From the NCBI GenBank assembly GCA_964425915.1, contig CAYROO010000004.1:248001-312000 (forward strand): a DNA stretch of 64,000 nt, read 5' to 3'. Below the pieces are notes generated by a model. That model was not told the DNA's origin and did not search any database. It saw nothing but the letters and a program-made list of their open reading frames with translations. This stretch comes from Polycyclovorans sp964425915. GTDB taxonomy: Bacteria > Pseudomonadota > Gammaproteobacteria > Nevskiales > Nevskiaceae. How positions within the stretch are numbered: position 1 is the stretch's first letter; each line of letters begins with the position of its first letter. Below, piece after piece: positions 7,286 to 16,324 of this stretch. Position numbers and translations under genes: made by a program.

Positions 7286-8650
7286 GTGTTTGAATCCCTG
7301 AGTCAACGCCTTTCCGGTGTTCTCGATGCCCTGCGTGGCCAGGGCCGTCTGACCGAGGAGCAGGTCAATACCGCCAGCCGCGAGCTGCGCATGGCCCTGC
7401 TGGAAGCCGATGTGGCGCTGCCGGTGGTGCGGCAATTCGTAGAGCAGGTGAAGACGCGTGCGCTGGGCGCCGAGGTCACCCAGAGTCTGACGCCGGGTCA
7501 ACAGTTCCTGAAGATCGTGCAACAGGCGCTGACCGATACCCTCGGCGGGACCACCGAGCCCCTCAATCTACGGGCGCAGCCGCCGGTGGTGGTGCTGATG
7601 GCCGGTCTGCAGGGGTCGGGCAAAACCACCACCACCGGCAAGCTGGCCCGGCGCCTCAAGGAGCAGGACAAGAAGAAGGTGATGGTGGTGTCCTGCGATG
7701 TCTATCGTCCGGCCGCCATCGAGCAGCTGCGGATCGTGGCCGATCAGGTCGGGGTGGCATGCTTTCCCTCGGCAGTCGGTGAGAAACCCGCGGAGATCGC
7801 CACGGCCGCCTTGGCGGAGGCGCGGCGACAGTATTTCGATGTGCTGATCATCGACACCGCCGGCCGCACCACGGTCGACACCGAGATGATGGCGGAGATC
7901 GCCGATCTGCACGCTCGGGTGGAACCCGCGGAAACGCTGTTCGTGGTGGACAGCATGACCGGCCAGGACGCTGCCAACACCGCCAAGGCTTTTGCTGAGG
8001 CGGTGCCATTGACGGGCGTGGTGCTCACCAAGGTGGATGGCGACGCCCGCGGTGGCGCCGCCCTCTCCGTGCGTCAGGTCACCGGACGGCCGATCAAGTT
8101 CCTCGGGGTGGGAGAGAAGTCCGACAAACTGGAAGTGTTTCACCCCGATCGCATCGCCAACCGCATCCTGGGACAGGGCGATGTGCTGAGCCTGATCGAG
8201 GAGACCAGCCGCAAGGTCGATCAGGCCAAGGCCGCCAAGCTGGCCGACAAACTCAAGAAGAACCAGCGCTTTGATCTGGCGGACTTCCGCGAGCAGATGG
8301 AACAGATGCAGAACCTGGGCTCGGTGGAGTCGCTGCTGGAAAAGCTGCCCGGAGGCGCGCAGATGCAGGCCCAGCTGAAGAATGTCGATACCGGTCGCCA
8401 GGTGCGCCGAACCATCGCCATCATCAACAGCATGACGCCGCAGGAACGACGTTTTCCCGACCTCATCAAGGCTTCGCGCAAGCGACGTATCGCCGCCGGG
8501 GCGGGCGTCGAGGTGCAGCAGGTGAACCAGTTGCTGCGTCAGTTCGAAACCACGCGCGACATGATGAAAAAGGTGGCGGGTGGGGGACTGTCAAAGATGA
8601 TGCGGGGTCTCGCGGGTCGACTGCCGCCCGGCATGGCGCCACGTCGATAA
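7286..8650 (+). CDS. ffh: Signal recognition particle protein Ffh (SRP54)
   Basis: A 454-residue GTPase that, with 4.5S RNA and FtsY, brings nascent inner membrane proteins to the Sec translocon. The N domain occupies about 1-95. The G domain has P-loop GLQGSGKT (107-114), the DTAGRT motif near 190 and TKVDGDARGG near 247-256. The C-terminal M domain (about 300-454) is methionine-rich and contains the RRIAAGAG motif. The start is a GTG at 7286 and the length is normal. No terminator follows; phoB begins 100 bases later. Confidence 0.97.
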   Translation: MFESLSQRLSGVLDALRGQGRLTEEQVNTASRELRMALLEADVALPVVRQFVEQVKTRALGAEVTQSLTPGQQFLKIVQQALTDTLGGTTEPLNLRAQPPVVVLMAGLQGSGKTTTTGKLARRLKEQDKKKVMVVSCDVYRPAAIEQLRIVADQVGVACFPSAVGEKPAEIATAALAEARRQYFDVLIIDTAGRTTVDTEMMAEIADLHARVEPAETLFVVDSMTGQDAANTAKAFAEAVPLTGVVLTKVDGDARGGAALSVRQVTGRPIKFLGVGEKSDKLEVFHPDRIANRILGQGDVLSLIEETSRKVDQAKAAKLADKLKKNQRFDLADFREQMEQMQNLGSVESLLEKLPGGAQMQAQLKNVDTGRQVRRTIAIINSMTPQERRFPDLIKASRKRRIAAGAGVEVQQVNQLLRQFETTRDMMKKVAGGGLSKMMRGLAGRLPPGMAPRR

Positions 8651-8687
8651 CGACGGCGTGACATCGAACGTTCATCTTTTTGAAGCT

Positions 8688-8705
8688 TTGTCACGGTTCT
8701 GTAAC
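8688..8705 (+). promoter_or_regulatory. Candidate Pho box upstream of phoB
   Basis: Two 7-bp half sites, TTGTCAC and CTGTAAC, separated by GGTT. The 7-4-7 layout is that of the PhoB binding site (consensus CTGTCAT, 4 bp, CTGTCAT), with five of seven matches in each half. It lies 46 bases upstream of the phoB ATG, and phoB is known to be autoregulated in other gammaproteobacteria. A GCTAAT at 8711-8716 and TAATCT at 8735-8740 are possible -10 elements. Confidence 0.5.
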
Positions 8706-8750
8706 AGCTTGCTAATAGCCTGATTTGTGACGTGTAATCTGGCGGTGAGC

Positions 8751-9443
8751 ATGCAGAACAAACTGATTCTGGTGGTAGAGGACGAGGCGCCCATTCGCGA
8801 GATGGTGCGCTTTGCGCTGACCCGCGCGGAGTTCCGCGTCACCGAGGCGGCGGATGCGCAAGAGGCACGGCTGCGGATGGCCGACGAGCGCCCCGATCTG
8901 GTCCTCATGGACTGGATGATGCCCGGTATCAGCGGCGTCGAACTGACCCGCGAGCTGAAGGGCTCGTCGTCGACTCGCGACATTCCGGTGATCATGGTGA
9001 CCGCCCGCGCCGAAGAAGAAGACAAAGTGCGCGGGCTCAATACCGGGTGTGACGATTATGTCTCCAAGCCGTTTTCGTTCCCCGAGCTCATCGCCCGTAT
9101 CCAGGCGGTGCTGCGGCGCAGCCTGCCGGGGGGCGAGGAAGAGCGCCTGCAGGTCAACGGCCTGGAGGTCGATGCTGCCAGTCAGCGGGTGACCGCTCGT
9201 GGCGAACCGATCAAGCTCGGACCCACCGAATACCGGCTGCTGCACTTTTTCGTCAGCCATCCTGAACGGGTTTACACCCGTGAGCAGGTGCTGGACCGTG
9301 TGTGGGGGCAGAACGTCTATGTCGAGGAGCGGACCGTCGATGTACACATCCGACGCCTTCGCAAGGCGCTGGAGCCGTTCGGGTATGCCGACATGATCCA
9401 GACCGTTCGCGGCACCGGATACCGGTTCTCGGAGAAATACTGA
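8751..9443 (+). CDS. phoB: Phosphate regulon response regulator PhoB
   Basis: A 230-residue OmpR-family regulator. The receiver domain (about 4-118) has the phosphoacceptor Asp54 in LMDWMMPG, Thr84 and Lys106 (SKPF). The C-terminal winged helix (about 132-228) ends with the TVRGTGYRF motif. The receiver sequence (VVEDEAPIREMV) and direct pairing with a PhoR-like kinase identify PhoB: it activates phosphate uptake genes when phosphorylated at low phosphate. ATG 8751 was chosen over the in-frame GTG at 8727 because it aligns with PhoB N-termini. pst and phoU are not in the window. Confidence 0.93.
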   Translation: MQNKLILVVEDEAPIREMVRFALTRAEFRVTEAADAQEARLRMADERPDLVLMDWMMPGISGVELTRELKGSSSTRDIPVIMVTARAEEEDKVRGLNTGCDDYVSKPFSFPELIARIQAVLRRSLPGGEEERLQVNGLEVDAASQRVTARGEPIKLGPTEYRLLHFFVSHPERVYTREQVLDRVWGQNVYVEERTVDVHIRRLRKALEPFGYADMIQTVRGTGYRFSEKY

Positions 9444-9445
9444 GC

Positions 9446-10813
9446 ATGAATCGGCCGCCGCTGACGCCGGAGCAATTGCGTCTGCAGGCGGCCTGGCGAC
9501 AGGAGCTGATCAAGCTGGCGCTGCTGAGTGGTCTCGGCAGCCTCGTAGGGTCGCTGTTTTCGGGTGCGGTCTGGGGTTTCGTGGTGGTGCTGGGGATCTA
9601 CCTAGCCATTCAGTTCCGCCACCTGTCCGCCCTGCTGGTCTGGTTGCGCAGCCCCAAGCACCATGAGCTGCCCGAACCCGGCGGACTTTGGGGCGAGGCC
9701 TTCGACCGCCTCGCCGACATGCACCGACGCAACCGCAAGAAGAAGAAGCGGCTTGCCGGGATGCTGTCCGAATTTCAGGCGTCCACTGCCGCTCTGCCGG
9801 ACGGCGCCGTCGTGCTCAGCGAACGTGGCGACATCCTTCGCTTCAATGTCGCTGCACAGACGCTGTTGGGCCTGCGCACCCAGGATGTCGGGCTACGTGT
9901 ATCTACCCTGATGCGGCATCCGCGATTCACTGAGTACTTGCAGAAAGGGGTGTTCGACCAAGAGATCGAACTGCCATCGCCGATCAACCGCACCAAGACC
10001 CTGTCGGCACGGGTGATCCCCTACGGCCAGGGCCAACGCCTGCTGATCCTTCGTGACATCTCGGAGCTGCGACGACTGGAAGCGGCGCGGCGCGATTTCG
10101 TCTCCAATGCCTCCCATGAACTGCGGACCCCGCTGACGGTGCTCAAGGGTTACCTGGAGATGATGGAGGCCGAGTCACGCCAGGGACGGGGCTTGGCAGA
10201 GTGGAGCGGTCCCCTTCAGGAAATGCGCAACCAGTCGGTCCGCATGGAGTCGCTGGTCAACGACATGCTGAAGCTGGCCCGCCTCGAATCGGACATCCAG
10301 TCGCGTCATGACTGGGTCAGCGTGCGGCCGGTGATCCTACGGGTGGTGGAGGAGGCGCGCCTGCTCAGCGGTGGGCCGGTGACCCATCAGTTTGAGGTCG
10401 ATGTCGAGGATGGGCTGCAGCTGCTCGGGGTTGAGGTCGAGCTGATGAGCCTGTTTGCCAACCTGGCCATCAATGCGGTCCGCTACACCCCGGCACCCGG
10501 CAGCATTCGCATCCGCTTTCGCAGCACGCCCACCGGTTCGGCGGTGTACTCGGTCGCCGACACCGGGATCGGCATCGCCCAAGAGGACATCCCACGCCTG
10601 ACCGAACGCTTCTACCGCGTCGATGTGGGTCGCTCGCGGGCCAGCGGTGGTACCGGCCTTGGTCTGTCGATCGTCAAGCACGTGCTGGAGAATCACGACA
10701 GCCGCCTCAGCATTGAGAGTGAGGTGGGCGTGGGGAGCACGTTCAGCTGCGAGTTCCCGGCCCAGCGGGTGCGGCACGACCCGGCCGCGCGGACTGCCGC
10801 CACCGTATCCTGA
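9446..10813 (+). CDS. phoR: Phosphate regulon sensor kinase PhoR
   Basis: A 455-residue membrane histidine kinase. A hydrophobic hairpin at about 24-56 anchors it, with almost no periplasmic loop as in other PhoR proteins. A basic linker (KKKK near 98-101) leads to a PAS domain (about 105-205). The HisKA box is FVSNASHELRTPL with phospho-acceptor His224. The ATPase domain has the N box, DTGIGI and GGTGLGLSIV. It starts three bases after the phoB stop, so the two are co-transcribed. PhoR phosphorylates PhoB when phosphate is low. The ATG at 9446 is the start; the frame is open further upstream only by chance. Confidence 0.94.
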   Translation: MNRPPLTPEQLRLQAAWRQELIKLALLSGLGSLVGSLFSGAVWGFVVVLGIYLAIQFRHLSALLVWLRSPKHHELPEPGGLWGEAFDRLADMHRRNRKKKKRLAGMLSEFQASTAALPDGAVVLSERGDILRFNVAAQTLLGLRTQDVGLRVSTLMRHPRFTEYLQKGVFDQEIELPSPINRTKTLSARVIPYGQGQRLLILRDISELRRLEAARRDFVSNASHELRTPLTVLKGYLEMMEAESRQGRGLAEWSGPLQEMRNQSVRMESLVNDMLKLARLESDIQSRHDWVSVRPVILRVVEEARLLSGGPVTHQFEVDVEDGLQLLGVEVELMSLFANLAINAVRYTPAPGSIRIRFRSTPTGSAVYSVADTGIGIAQEDIPRLTERFYRVDVGRSRASGGTGLGLSIVKHVLENHDSRLSIESEVGVGSTFSCEFPAQRVRHDPAARTAATVS

Positions 10814-10831
10814 GCACTGCGGCTGGCGGCC

Positions 10832-11686
10832 TCAGGGGTGGTGCAGGGTGGCCGCCTGCAGAGTGTTCTGCATCAGCATCGCCACCGTCATCGGCCCCAC
10901 GCCGCCGGGTACGGGCGTGACGAATGCCGCCCGTGCCGCCACCTCGTCATAAGCACAATCGCCGACCAGGCGGCCGTCATCGAGCCGATTGATGCCGACA
11001 TCGATGACGGTGGCGCCCGGCTTGATCCAGGCCCCCCGCACCATGCCGGGCTTGCCCACCGCCACCACCACGATGTCGGCGCGGCCCACTTCGGCGGCCA
11101 CATCTGCGGTGAAGCGGTGACAGCAGGTGGCGGTGGCGCCCGCCAGCATCAGCTCCAGCATCATGGGGCGGCCGACATGATTGCTGGCGCCCACCACCAC
11201 GGCGGTGCGCCGCTTGAACGGTTCGCCAGCCGCGCGCAGCAATTCCATGACGCCGTAGGGTGTGCAGGGACGCAGCACGGGCATGCGCTGGGCGAGGCGG
11301 CCGAGGTTGTAAGGGTGGAAGCCGTCGACATCCTTGTGGGCGAGGATGCGCTCGGTGACGGCCACACTGTTGATCGCCGCCGGCAGTGGCAGTTGCACCA
11401 GAATGCCGTCGACGTCGGGATCGGCGTTGAGCGCGTCGACGGCGGCCAGCAAGGTCGCCTCATCCACATGCGCGTCGAATTGCAGGGGCTGTGACCGGAT
11501 ACCGACTTTCTCGCAGGCCAGACGCTTGTTGCGAACGTAGACATGAGAGGCTGGGTCATCACCCACCAGCACGGTGGCCAGGCACGGCGGGCGGTGGCCT
11601 GCCGCGACGCGCGCCCGAACCCCGTCTGCGACACGGGCAAGGACCTGCTGGGCAACGGCTTTGCCATCGATGATCTGTGCGGCCAT
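10832..11686 (-). CDS. folD: Bifunctional methylenetetrahydrofolate dehydrogenase/cyclohydrolase FolD
   Basis: A 284-residue cytosolic enzyme converting 5,10-methylene-THF to 10-formyl-THF with NADP. The conserved Lys lies in YVRNKRLACE (about 50-59), followed by VQLPLP (near 97) and the nucleotide-binding part with VVGASNHVGRP (near 165), PGGVGPMTVAML near the C-terminus. The length is normal. It stands alone on the minus strand, converging on phoR with an 18-base gap and no visible terminator, and is divergent from ccmA. Confidence 0.96.
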   Translation of the reverse strand: MAAQIIDGKAVAQQVLARVADGVRARVAAGHRPPCLATVLVGDDPASHVYVRNKRLACEKVGIRSQPLQFDAHVDEATLLAAVDALNADPDVDGILVQLPLPAAINSVAVTERILAHKDVDGFHPYNLGRLAQRMPVLRPCTPYGVMELLRAAGEPFKRRTAVVVGASNHVGRPMMLELMLAGATATCCHRFTADVAAEVGRADIVVVAVGKPGMVRGAWIKPGATVIDVGINRLDDGRLVGDCAYDEVAARAAFVTPVPGGVGPMTVAMLMQNTLQAATLHHP

Positions 11687-11777
11687 GGGAGCTGAACGGG
11701 CGAACGGGGCGCATAGTGTAGTCAGCCAGCCGCGTCACGTGTCTGCGCCGGGGCCGTTCCCGTAAACTTCGCGGCCC

Positions 11778-12365
11778 ATGGATCTACTGACACTCTCGGG
11801 CATCGTGACCGGCCGCGGCCAGCGGGTGCTGGTGTCGGCCTTTGATCTGCGGCTGTCGGCCGGTGCCCTGATGCACTTGACCGGCGCCAATGGCACCGGC
11901 AAGACCACCCTGCTGGAGGTGGCGGCAGGGCTGCGCGCCCCCTGGGAGGGACAGGTCGCCGCGGCTGGAGCGCGGCACTGGGTGGGCCATCGCAACGCCC
12001 TCAGCCCGGCGCTGACCCCCAGCGAGAACCTTCAGGCTTGGTGTTGCCTGCAGACCGATGCACGCCCCGAGGCCGTCGATGCAGCCCTGACCCGTCTGGG
12101 CGTTTTCGCGCAGCGATTTCGCGTCTGCCGCGCCCTATCGGCGGGGCAGCGCCGGCGAGTGACGCTATCCCGCTTGTGCCTGGCGATTCGCCCGGTATGG
12201 GTGTTGGATGAGCCGCTGGACGGCCTTGATCAGGCCGGTCTTGCGCTGTTTGCATCGCTGGTGACCGATCATCGTCAGCGAGGTGGGGCGGTGCTGGTCA
12301 CCAGCCATCAGCCGCTACCGGATGGCATCGATGATGTCGAGTTGCGCACCCTGGAGGCCGCGTGA
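11778..12365 (+). CDS. ccmA: Cytochrome c maturation ATPase CcmA
   Basis: A 195-residue ABC ATPase, first gene of the cytochrome c maturation cluster. Walker A GANGTGKT (36-43), signature LSAGQ (120-124) and Walker B VWVLDEP (140-146) are all present. CcmAB with CcmC releases haem-loaded CcmE from the CcmC complex in an ATP-dependent step. A TAAACT box at 11763-11768, nine bases before the ATG, may make a very short leader. The stop overlaps the ccmB start by four bases. Confidence 0.95.
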   Translation: MDLLTLSGIVTGRGQRVLVSAFDLRLSAGALMHLTGANGTGKTTLLEVAAGLRAPWEGQVAAAGARHWVGHRNALSPALTPSENLQAWCCLQTDARPEAVDAALTRLGVFAQRFRVCRALSAGQRRRVTLSRLCLAIRPVWVLDEPLDGLDQAGLALFASLVTDHRQRGGAVLVTSHQPLPDGIDDVELRTLEAA

Positions 12366-13027
12366 AGGTGTGGCGTGCACTGTGGCGGCGGGAGTGGCAG
12401 CTGGCGCGCGCGCAGGCCACGGATTGGCTGCTGCCGCTGGCCTTCTATCTGCTGGTGGCGTCGCTGTTTGCCTTCGGCGGCAAACCCAACGATCCCGCGC
12501 TGGTCGGGTTTGCACCGTCGATCCTGTGGGTGGGTGCCCTGCTGGCCGCACTGATGTCGCTGGACCGTCTGTTTCATCCGGAATTCGAAGACGGCACCTT
12601 GGAGCAATGGTGTCTGGCCGATACTCCGCTGCCGCTGATCGTCACGGCCAAGCTGCTCGCACACTGGCTGATTCAGGGTGTGCCACTGGCGGTGATGGCG
12701 GTGCCGATGGCGGCGGCGCTCGGGGTGCCCGACAACGGCTGGTTGCCCCTGTTGCTGGGGTTGCTGCTGGGCACGCTGTGTCTGGTGATGGTGGGCGGCC
12801 TTGCCAGCAGTCTGGCGGTGGGGTTGCCGCGAGCCGGCGCGCTGATGCCGCTGCTGGTGCTGCCCCTGCTGGCGCCGGTGGTCATCTTTGGCAGCGGCAG
12901 CGTGCGCGCGGCGCTCAGCGGAGGTGACCCGGTGGCTCCGCTATACTTCGTCGGCTTCCTGGCGGTGCTGGCCATGACCGCACTGCCTTGGGCCTGTGCC
13001 AGCGCCTTGCGCAGCGCATTCGACTGA
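12362..13027 (+). CDS. ccmB: Haem exporter membrane protein CcmB
   Basis: A 221-residue inner membrane protein with six predicted helices, the permease partner of CcmA. The N-terminus (RALWRREWQLA) and the FEDGTLEQW segment near residue 77-85 are typical of CcmB. The GTG start sits in GTGA, overlapping the ccmA stop, so translation is probably coupled. Confidence 0.94.
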   Translation: MKVWRALWRREWQLARAQATDWLLPLAFYLLVASLFAFGGKPNDPALVGFAPSILWVGALLAALMSLDRLFHPEFEDGTLEQWCLADTPLPLIVTAKLLAHWLIQGVPLAVMAVPMAAALGVPDNGWLPLLLGLLLGTLCLVMVGGLASSLAVGLPRAGALMPLLVLPLLAPVVIFGSGSVRAALSGGDPVAPLYFVGFLAVLAMTALPWACASALRSAFD

Positions 13028-13054
13028 CCCACCCCTTCGGAGATCCGACCCGCG

Positions 13055-13795
13055 ATGTGGACCTGGTTCCATCGGCTGGCCTCACCGCCGAGCTTCTACC
13101 GCTTCGCGTCCCGGCTGTCCCCCTGGCTCACCGCCGGGTCCTTACTGTTGCTCGGGTATGGCTGGTTCGCCGGACTGGTGCTGGCGCCACCGGACTATCA
13201 GCAGGGCGAAGCGTTCCGCATCATCTATGTGCACGTGCCAGCTGCGGCGTTGTCGCTGTCGGTCTACTCCGGCATGGCCGTGGCGGGTGCAGTGGCCTTG
13301 ATCTGGCGCATGAAACTGGCCGAATGCGTGCTGGTGGCGGCTGCGCCGGTGGGCGCCAGCCTCACCGCCTTGGCCTTGATCACCGGCATGTTGTGGGGCA
13401 AGCCGATGTGGGGCACCTACTGGGTCTGGGACGCGCGCCTGACCTCGGAGCTGGTGCTGCTGTTCCTGTACCTGGGGGTGATGCTGATTGCCCAGGCCAT
13501 TGAGGAGCCTCGTCGCGCTGCGCGGGCCGCGGCCTGGTTGGCCATTGTGGGGGCCATCAACGTGCCCATCGTCAAGTATTCGGTGGACTGGTGGAACAGT
13601 CTGCACCAGGGTTCGACCATCCTGAAGCTGGGCGCGCCGTCGATCTCCACCGAGATGGCCCTGCCACTTTACGCTTGCCTGCTGGGAACCCTTTTGCTGG
13701 TGGCGCAGTCGGTATTGCGCCGCGCCCAGAACGAGTTGCTGCGGCGTGAGCGTGGCAGCCAATGGGTGAAGGCCTTGAGCGAGGATCAGCGGTGA
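13055..13795 (+). CDS. ccmC: Haem-handling protein CcmC
   Basis: A 246-residue inner membrane protein of six helices. The tryptophan-rich haem-binding segment reads WGTYWVWDARLTSEL (near 124-138), with flanking periplasmic histidines (IYVHVP near 57-62). CcmC attaches haem to CcmE in the periplasm. Its stop codon overlaps the ccmD start by one base. Confidence 0.95.
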   Translation: MWTWFHRLASPPSFYRFASRLSPWLTAGSLLLLGYGWFAGLVLAPPDYQQGEAFRIIYVHVPAAALSLSVYSGMAVAGAVALIWRMKLAECVLVAAAPVGASLTALALITGMLWGKPMWGTYWVWDARLTSELVLLFLYLGVMLIAQAIEEPRRAARAAAWLAIVGAINVPIVKYSVDWWNSLHQGSTILKLGAPSISTEMALPLYACLLGTLLLVAQSVLRRAQNELLRRERGSQWVKALSEDQR

Positions 13796-13935
13796 TGGAT
13801 GAGTTCGTGCGCATGGGGGGCTATGCCCTGTACGTCTGGGGCAGCTTCGGCGCGGCTCTGGTGGTGTACGGGTGGAACCTGTGGGCGCCGGGCGCGCAGC
13901 GTCGGGCCCTGTGGCGGGATCAGGAGGACGCATGA
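13795..13935 (+). CDS. ccmD: Haem exporter accessory protein CcmD (46 aa)
   Basis: A 46-residue single-helix protein. Its N-terminus (FVRMGGYALYVWGSFG, residues 4-19) is the classic CcmD pattern of a MGGY-x-x-YVW run leading into one membrane helix, followed by a basic and acidic tail. CcmD is needed to release holo-CcmE from CcmABC. It starts in ATG overlapping the ccmC TGA and ends in ATGA overlapping ccmE, so it is translationally coupled on both sides. Confidence 0.93.
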   Translation: MDEFVRMGGYALYVWGSFGAALVVYGWNLWAPGAQRRALWRDQEDA

Positions 13936-14399
13936 CCCGCACCCAGCGCCGCCGCATCCTCGCTGTGGGGGCTGTACTGCTGGGGCTGGGCCTTGCAGCC
14001 GCCCTCGGCTTTACCGCCTTTCAGCAAAACCTGATGTACTTCGTCACCCCCAGCGATCTGCTGGCCGATGCGCCACCGGCCTCCGCGCGCCTGCGTCTGG
14101 GCGGCGTGGTGGAGGCCGGCAGCGTGCGTCGCGGTGACGGCTTGGAAGTGACCTTTGTGGTGGCCGACTGTAGCCGCAGTCTGCCGGTGCGCTACGAAGG
14201 CATCCTGCCGGACCTGTTCCGCGAGGGGCAGGGCATCGTCGCCAGCGGCTATCTCGACGGCGCCGGCACCTTCGCGGCAGACGAAGTGCTGGCCAAACAC
14301 GATGAAAACTATATGCCACCGGAACTGGTTGACTCACTGAAAACCGAGACCGGGCATGCCTGCGAGCCCTTCAAGTCGATGGCGGCACAGGCCGGATGA
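13932..14399 (+). CDS. ccmE: Haem chaperone CcmE
   Basis: A 155-residue periplasmic haem chaperone, anchored by an N-terminal helix (about 8-28) after a basic start. The OB-fold domain holds LRLGGVVEAGS and the haem-attachment motif AKHDENYMP, in which His123 forms the covalent link to haem and Tyr127 is an axial ligand. The start is the ATG overlapping ccmD by four bases; an in-frame upstream ATG at 13872 lies inside ccmD and is less likely. Confidence 0.95.
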   Translation: MTRTQRRRILAVGAVLLGLGLAAALGFTAFQQNLMYFVTPSDLLADAPPASARLRLGGVVEAGSVRRGDGLEVTFVVADCSRSLPVRYEGILPDLFREGQGIVASGYLDGAGTFAADEVLAKHDENYMPPELVDSLKTETGHACEPFKSMAAQAG

Positions 14400-16324
14400 T
14401 CGCTGAACTCGGACATTTCGCGCTGCTGCTGGCGCTGGGCGTCGCCGTGTTGTTGGGCGTGATTCCGATGCTCGGCGTGTGGCGCCAGGATCACGCCGCG
14501 ATGCGGTTTGCCGGCACCGCCTCGCGGGTGCAGCTGGCGTTGGTGGTGGTGTCCTATCTCTGCCTGACCATGCTGTTCGTGCAGGGCGACTTCTCGGTCA
14601 CCTATGTTGCCCAGAACAGTCATTCGGAACTGCCGCTGGCCTACCGCATCTCTGCGGTGTGGGGCGGCCATGAGGGCTCGCTGCTGTTGTGGATCCTGAT
14701 GCTGGCCGGATGGACTGGCGCGGTGGCGGTTTTCAACCGTCGACTGCCGGCCAATATGAGCGCCATCGTGCTGGCGGTGCTCGGCGCGATCATGGTGGGG
14801 TTCCTGCTGTTTACGATCTTCACCTCCAATCCCTTCGACCGCCTGCTGCCGATTCCGGCGGACGGCAAAGATCTCAACCCCTTGCTGCAGGACCCGGGGC
14901 TGATCGTTCATCCGCCGCTGCTGTACATGGGGTATGTCGGCTTCTCGGTGGCCTTCGCCTTTGCCCTGGCGGCTCTGATTACCGGCCGGCTGGATGCCGC
15001 CTGGGCCCGTTGGACCCGGCCCTGGACCACCGCCGCGTGGCTGTTCCTGACGCTGGGCATCACACTCGGGTCCTGGTGGGCCTACCACGAGCTTGGCTGG
15101 GGCGGGTGGTGGTTCTGGGATCCGGTTGAGAACGCCAGTTTCATGCCCTGGCTGGTGGGCACTGCGCTGATCCACTCGCTGGCGGTTACTGAGAAGCGCG
15201 GCTTGCTGAAGAGCTGGACCGTATTGCTGGCAATCCTTGCCTTCGCGCTGTCGCTGCTCGGGACCTTCCTGGTGCGCTCCGGCGTGCTGGTCAGCGTCCA
15301 CGCGTTTGCCACCGATCCCGCCCGTGGGGTGTTCATCCTGGGTTTTCTCGCCGTGGTGGTCGGGACCGCCTTCACCTTGTACGCCTGGCGGGCGCCGCGA
15401 CTGTCGGTATCGGCGCCGTTCAGCCTGGCCTCGCGCGAAGGGCTGCTGCTGATCAACAACGTGTTCCTGGTGGTGGCCGCAGCTGCCGTCCTGCTGGGCA
15501 CACTCTGGCCGCTGATCGCCGATGCCCTGTCGCTGGGCAAGCTGTCGGTGGGGCCGCCCTACTTCAACGCGGTATTTGTGCCGCTGACCCTACCGTTGGC
15601 CGTGCTGGTCGGGCTCGCCAGCGCGGTCAACTGGAAGCGGGCACAGCTGGTCGATGTGGTGCGGCGCTTGCGCTCTCCGGCGGCCTTGTCGCTGCTGCTG
15701 GGCTTGGCCGCGGTGGGTCTGATGAGCGTGCAATGGGGCATTGCGGTGGTGGCCGGGGCCTGGCTCGGCAGCTGGACGCTGGTGGCCGCCCTGTCCGAAC
15801 CCTGGCGGCGCTGGCGCCAGAGCGGTCGGCTACCGCCCCGCGGGGTGCTCGGCATGGGGCTGGCACACGCCGGCCTCGGCGTGTTCGTGCTCGGCGTCAC
15901 CTTCGTCAGCCAGTTCAGCATCGAGCGCGACGTCCGCCTCGGTCCCGGGGAGTCGGCCGACCTTGCCGGTTATCGTTTCACCTTCGAGGGCATTGAGCAG
16001 GTGCCGGGCCCCAACTACGACGCCGACCGCGGCATTCTGCGGGTGGCGCGCGGCGACCGTGAACTGGCGGTGTTGCATCCGGAGAAGCGCTTCTACCGCG
16101 GCGCGCGTCAGGTGATGACCGATGCGGACGTTGATCACACCCCCTTCCGTGACCTCTATGCCTCGCTTGGCGAGCCGGTCGGTGACCAGGGGGATTGGGC
16201 GCTACGTCTTTACTACAAGCCGATGATGCGTCTGGTGTGGTGGGGCGGGGTGTTCATGGCGCTGGGCGGCCTGCTCGCCATCAGTGACCGTCGATACCGA
16301 CTTCAGGTGCGGGGCGCCGACTGA
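14396..16324 (+). CDS. ccmF: Haem lyase component CcmF
   Basis: A 642-residue inner membrane protein with about 14-15 helices. The tryptophan-rich haem-handling motif reads GGWWFWDPVENASF (near 239-252), and HPPLLYMGY (near 177-185) carries a conserved histidine. CcmF with CcmH ligates haem to reduced apocytochrome c. Coupled by overlap to ccmE upstream and by one base to ccmG downstream. Full length for the family. Confidence 0.96.
   Translation: MIAELGHFALLLALGVAVLLGVIPMLGVWRQDHAAMRFAGTASRVQLALVVVSYLCLTMLFVQGDFSVTYVAQNSHSELPLAYRISAVWGGHEGSLLLWILMLAGWTGAVAVFNRRLPANMSAIVLAVLGAIMVGFLLFTIFTSNPFDRLLPIPADGKDLNPLLQDPGLIVHPPLLYMGYVGFSVAFAFALAALITGRLDAAWARWTRPWTTAAWLFLTLGITLGSWWAYHELGWGGWWFWDPVENASFMPWLVGTALIHSLAVTEKRGLLKSWTVLLAILAFALSLLGTFLVRSGVLVSVHAFATDPARGVFILGFLAVVVGTAFTLYAWRAPRLSVSAPFSLASREGLLLINNVFLVVAAAAVLLGTLWPLIADALSLGKLSVGPPYFNAVFVPLTLPLAVLVGLASAVNWKRAQLVDVVRRLRSPAALSLLLGLAAVGLMSVQWGIAVVAGAWLGSWTLVAALSEPWRRWRQSGRLPPRGVLGMGLAHAGLGVFVLGVTFVSQFSIERDVRLGPGESADLAGYRFTFEGIEQVPGPNYDADRGILRVARGDRELAVLHPEKRFYRGARQVMTDADVDHTPFRDLYASLGEPVGDQGDWALRLYYKPMMRLVWWGGVFMALGGLLAISDRRYRLQVRGAD

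Noticed and set aside
8666..8681. GAACGTTC palindrome plus T run after ffh as a terminator
   Set aside because: The palindrome has no loop and the stem is only four base pairs, too weak for an intrinsic terminator.
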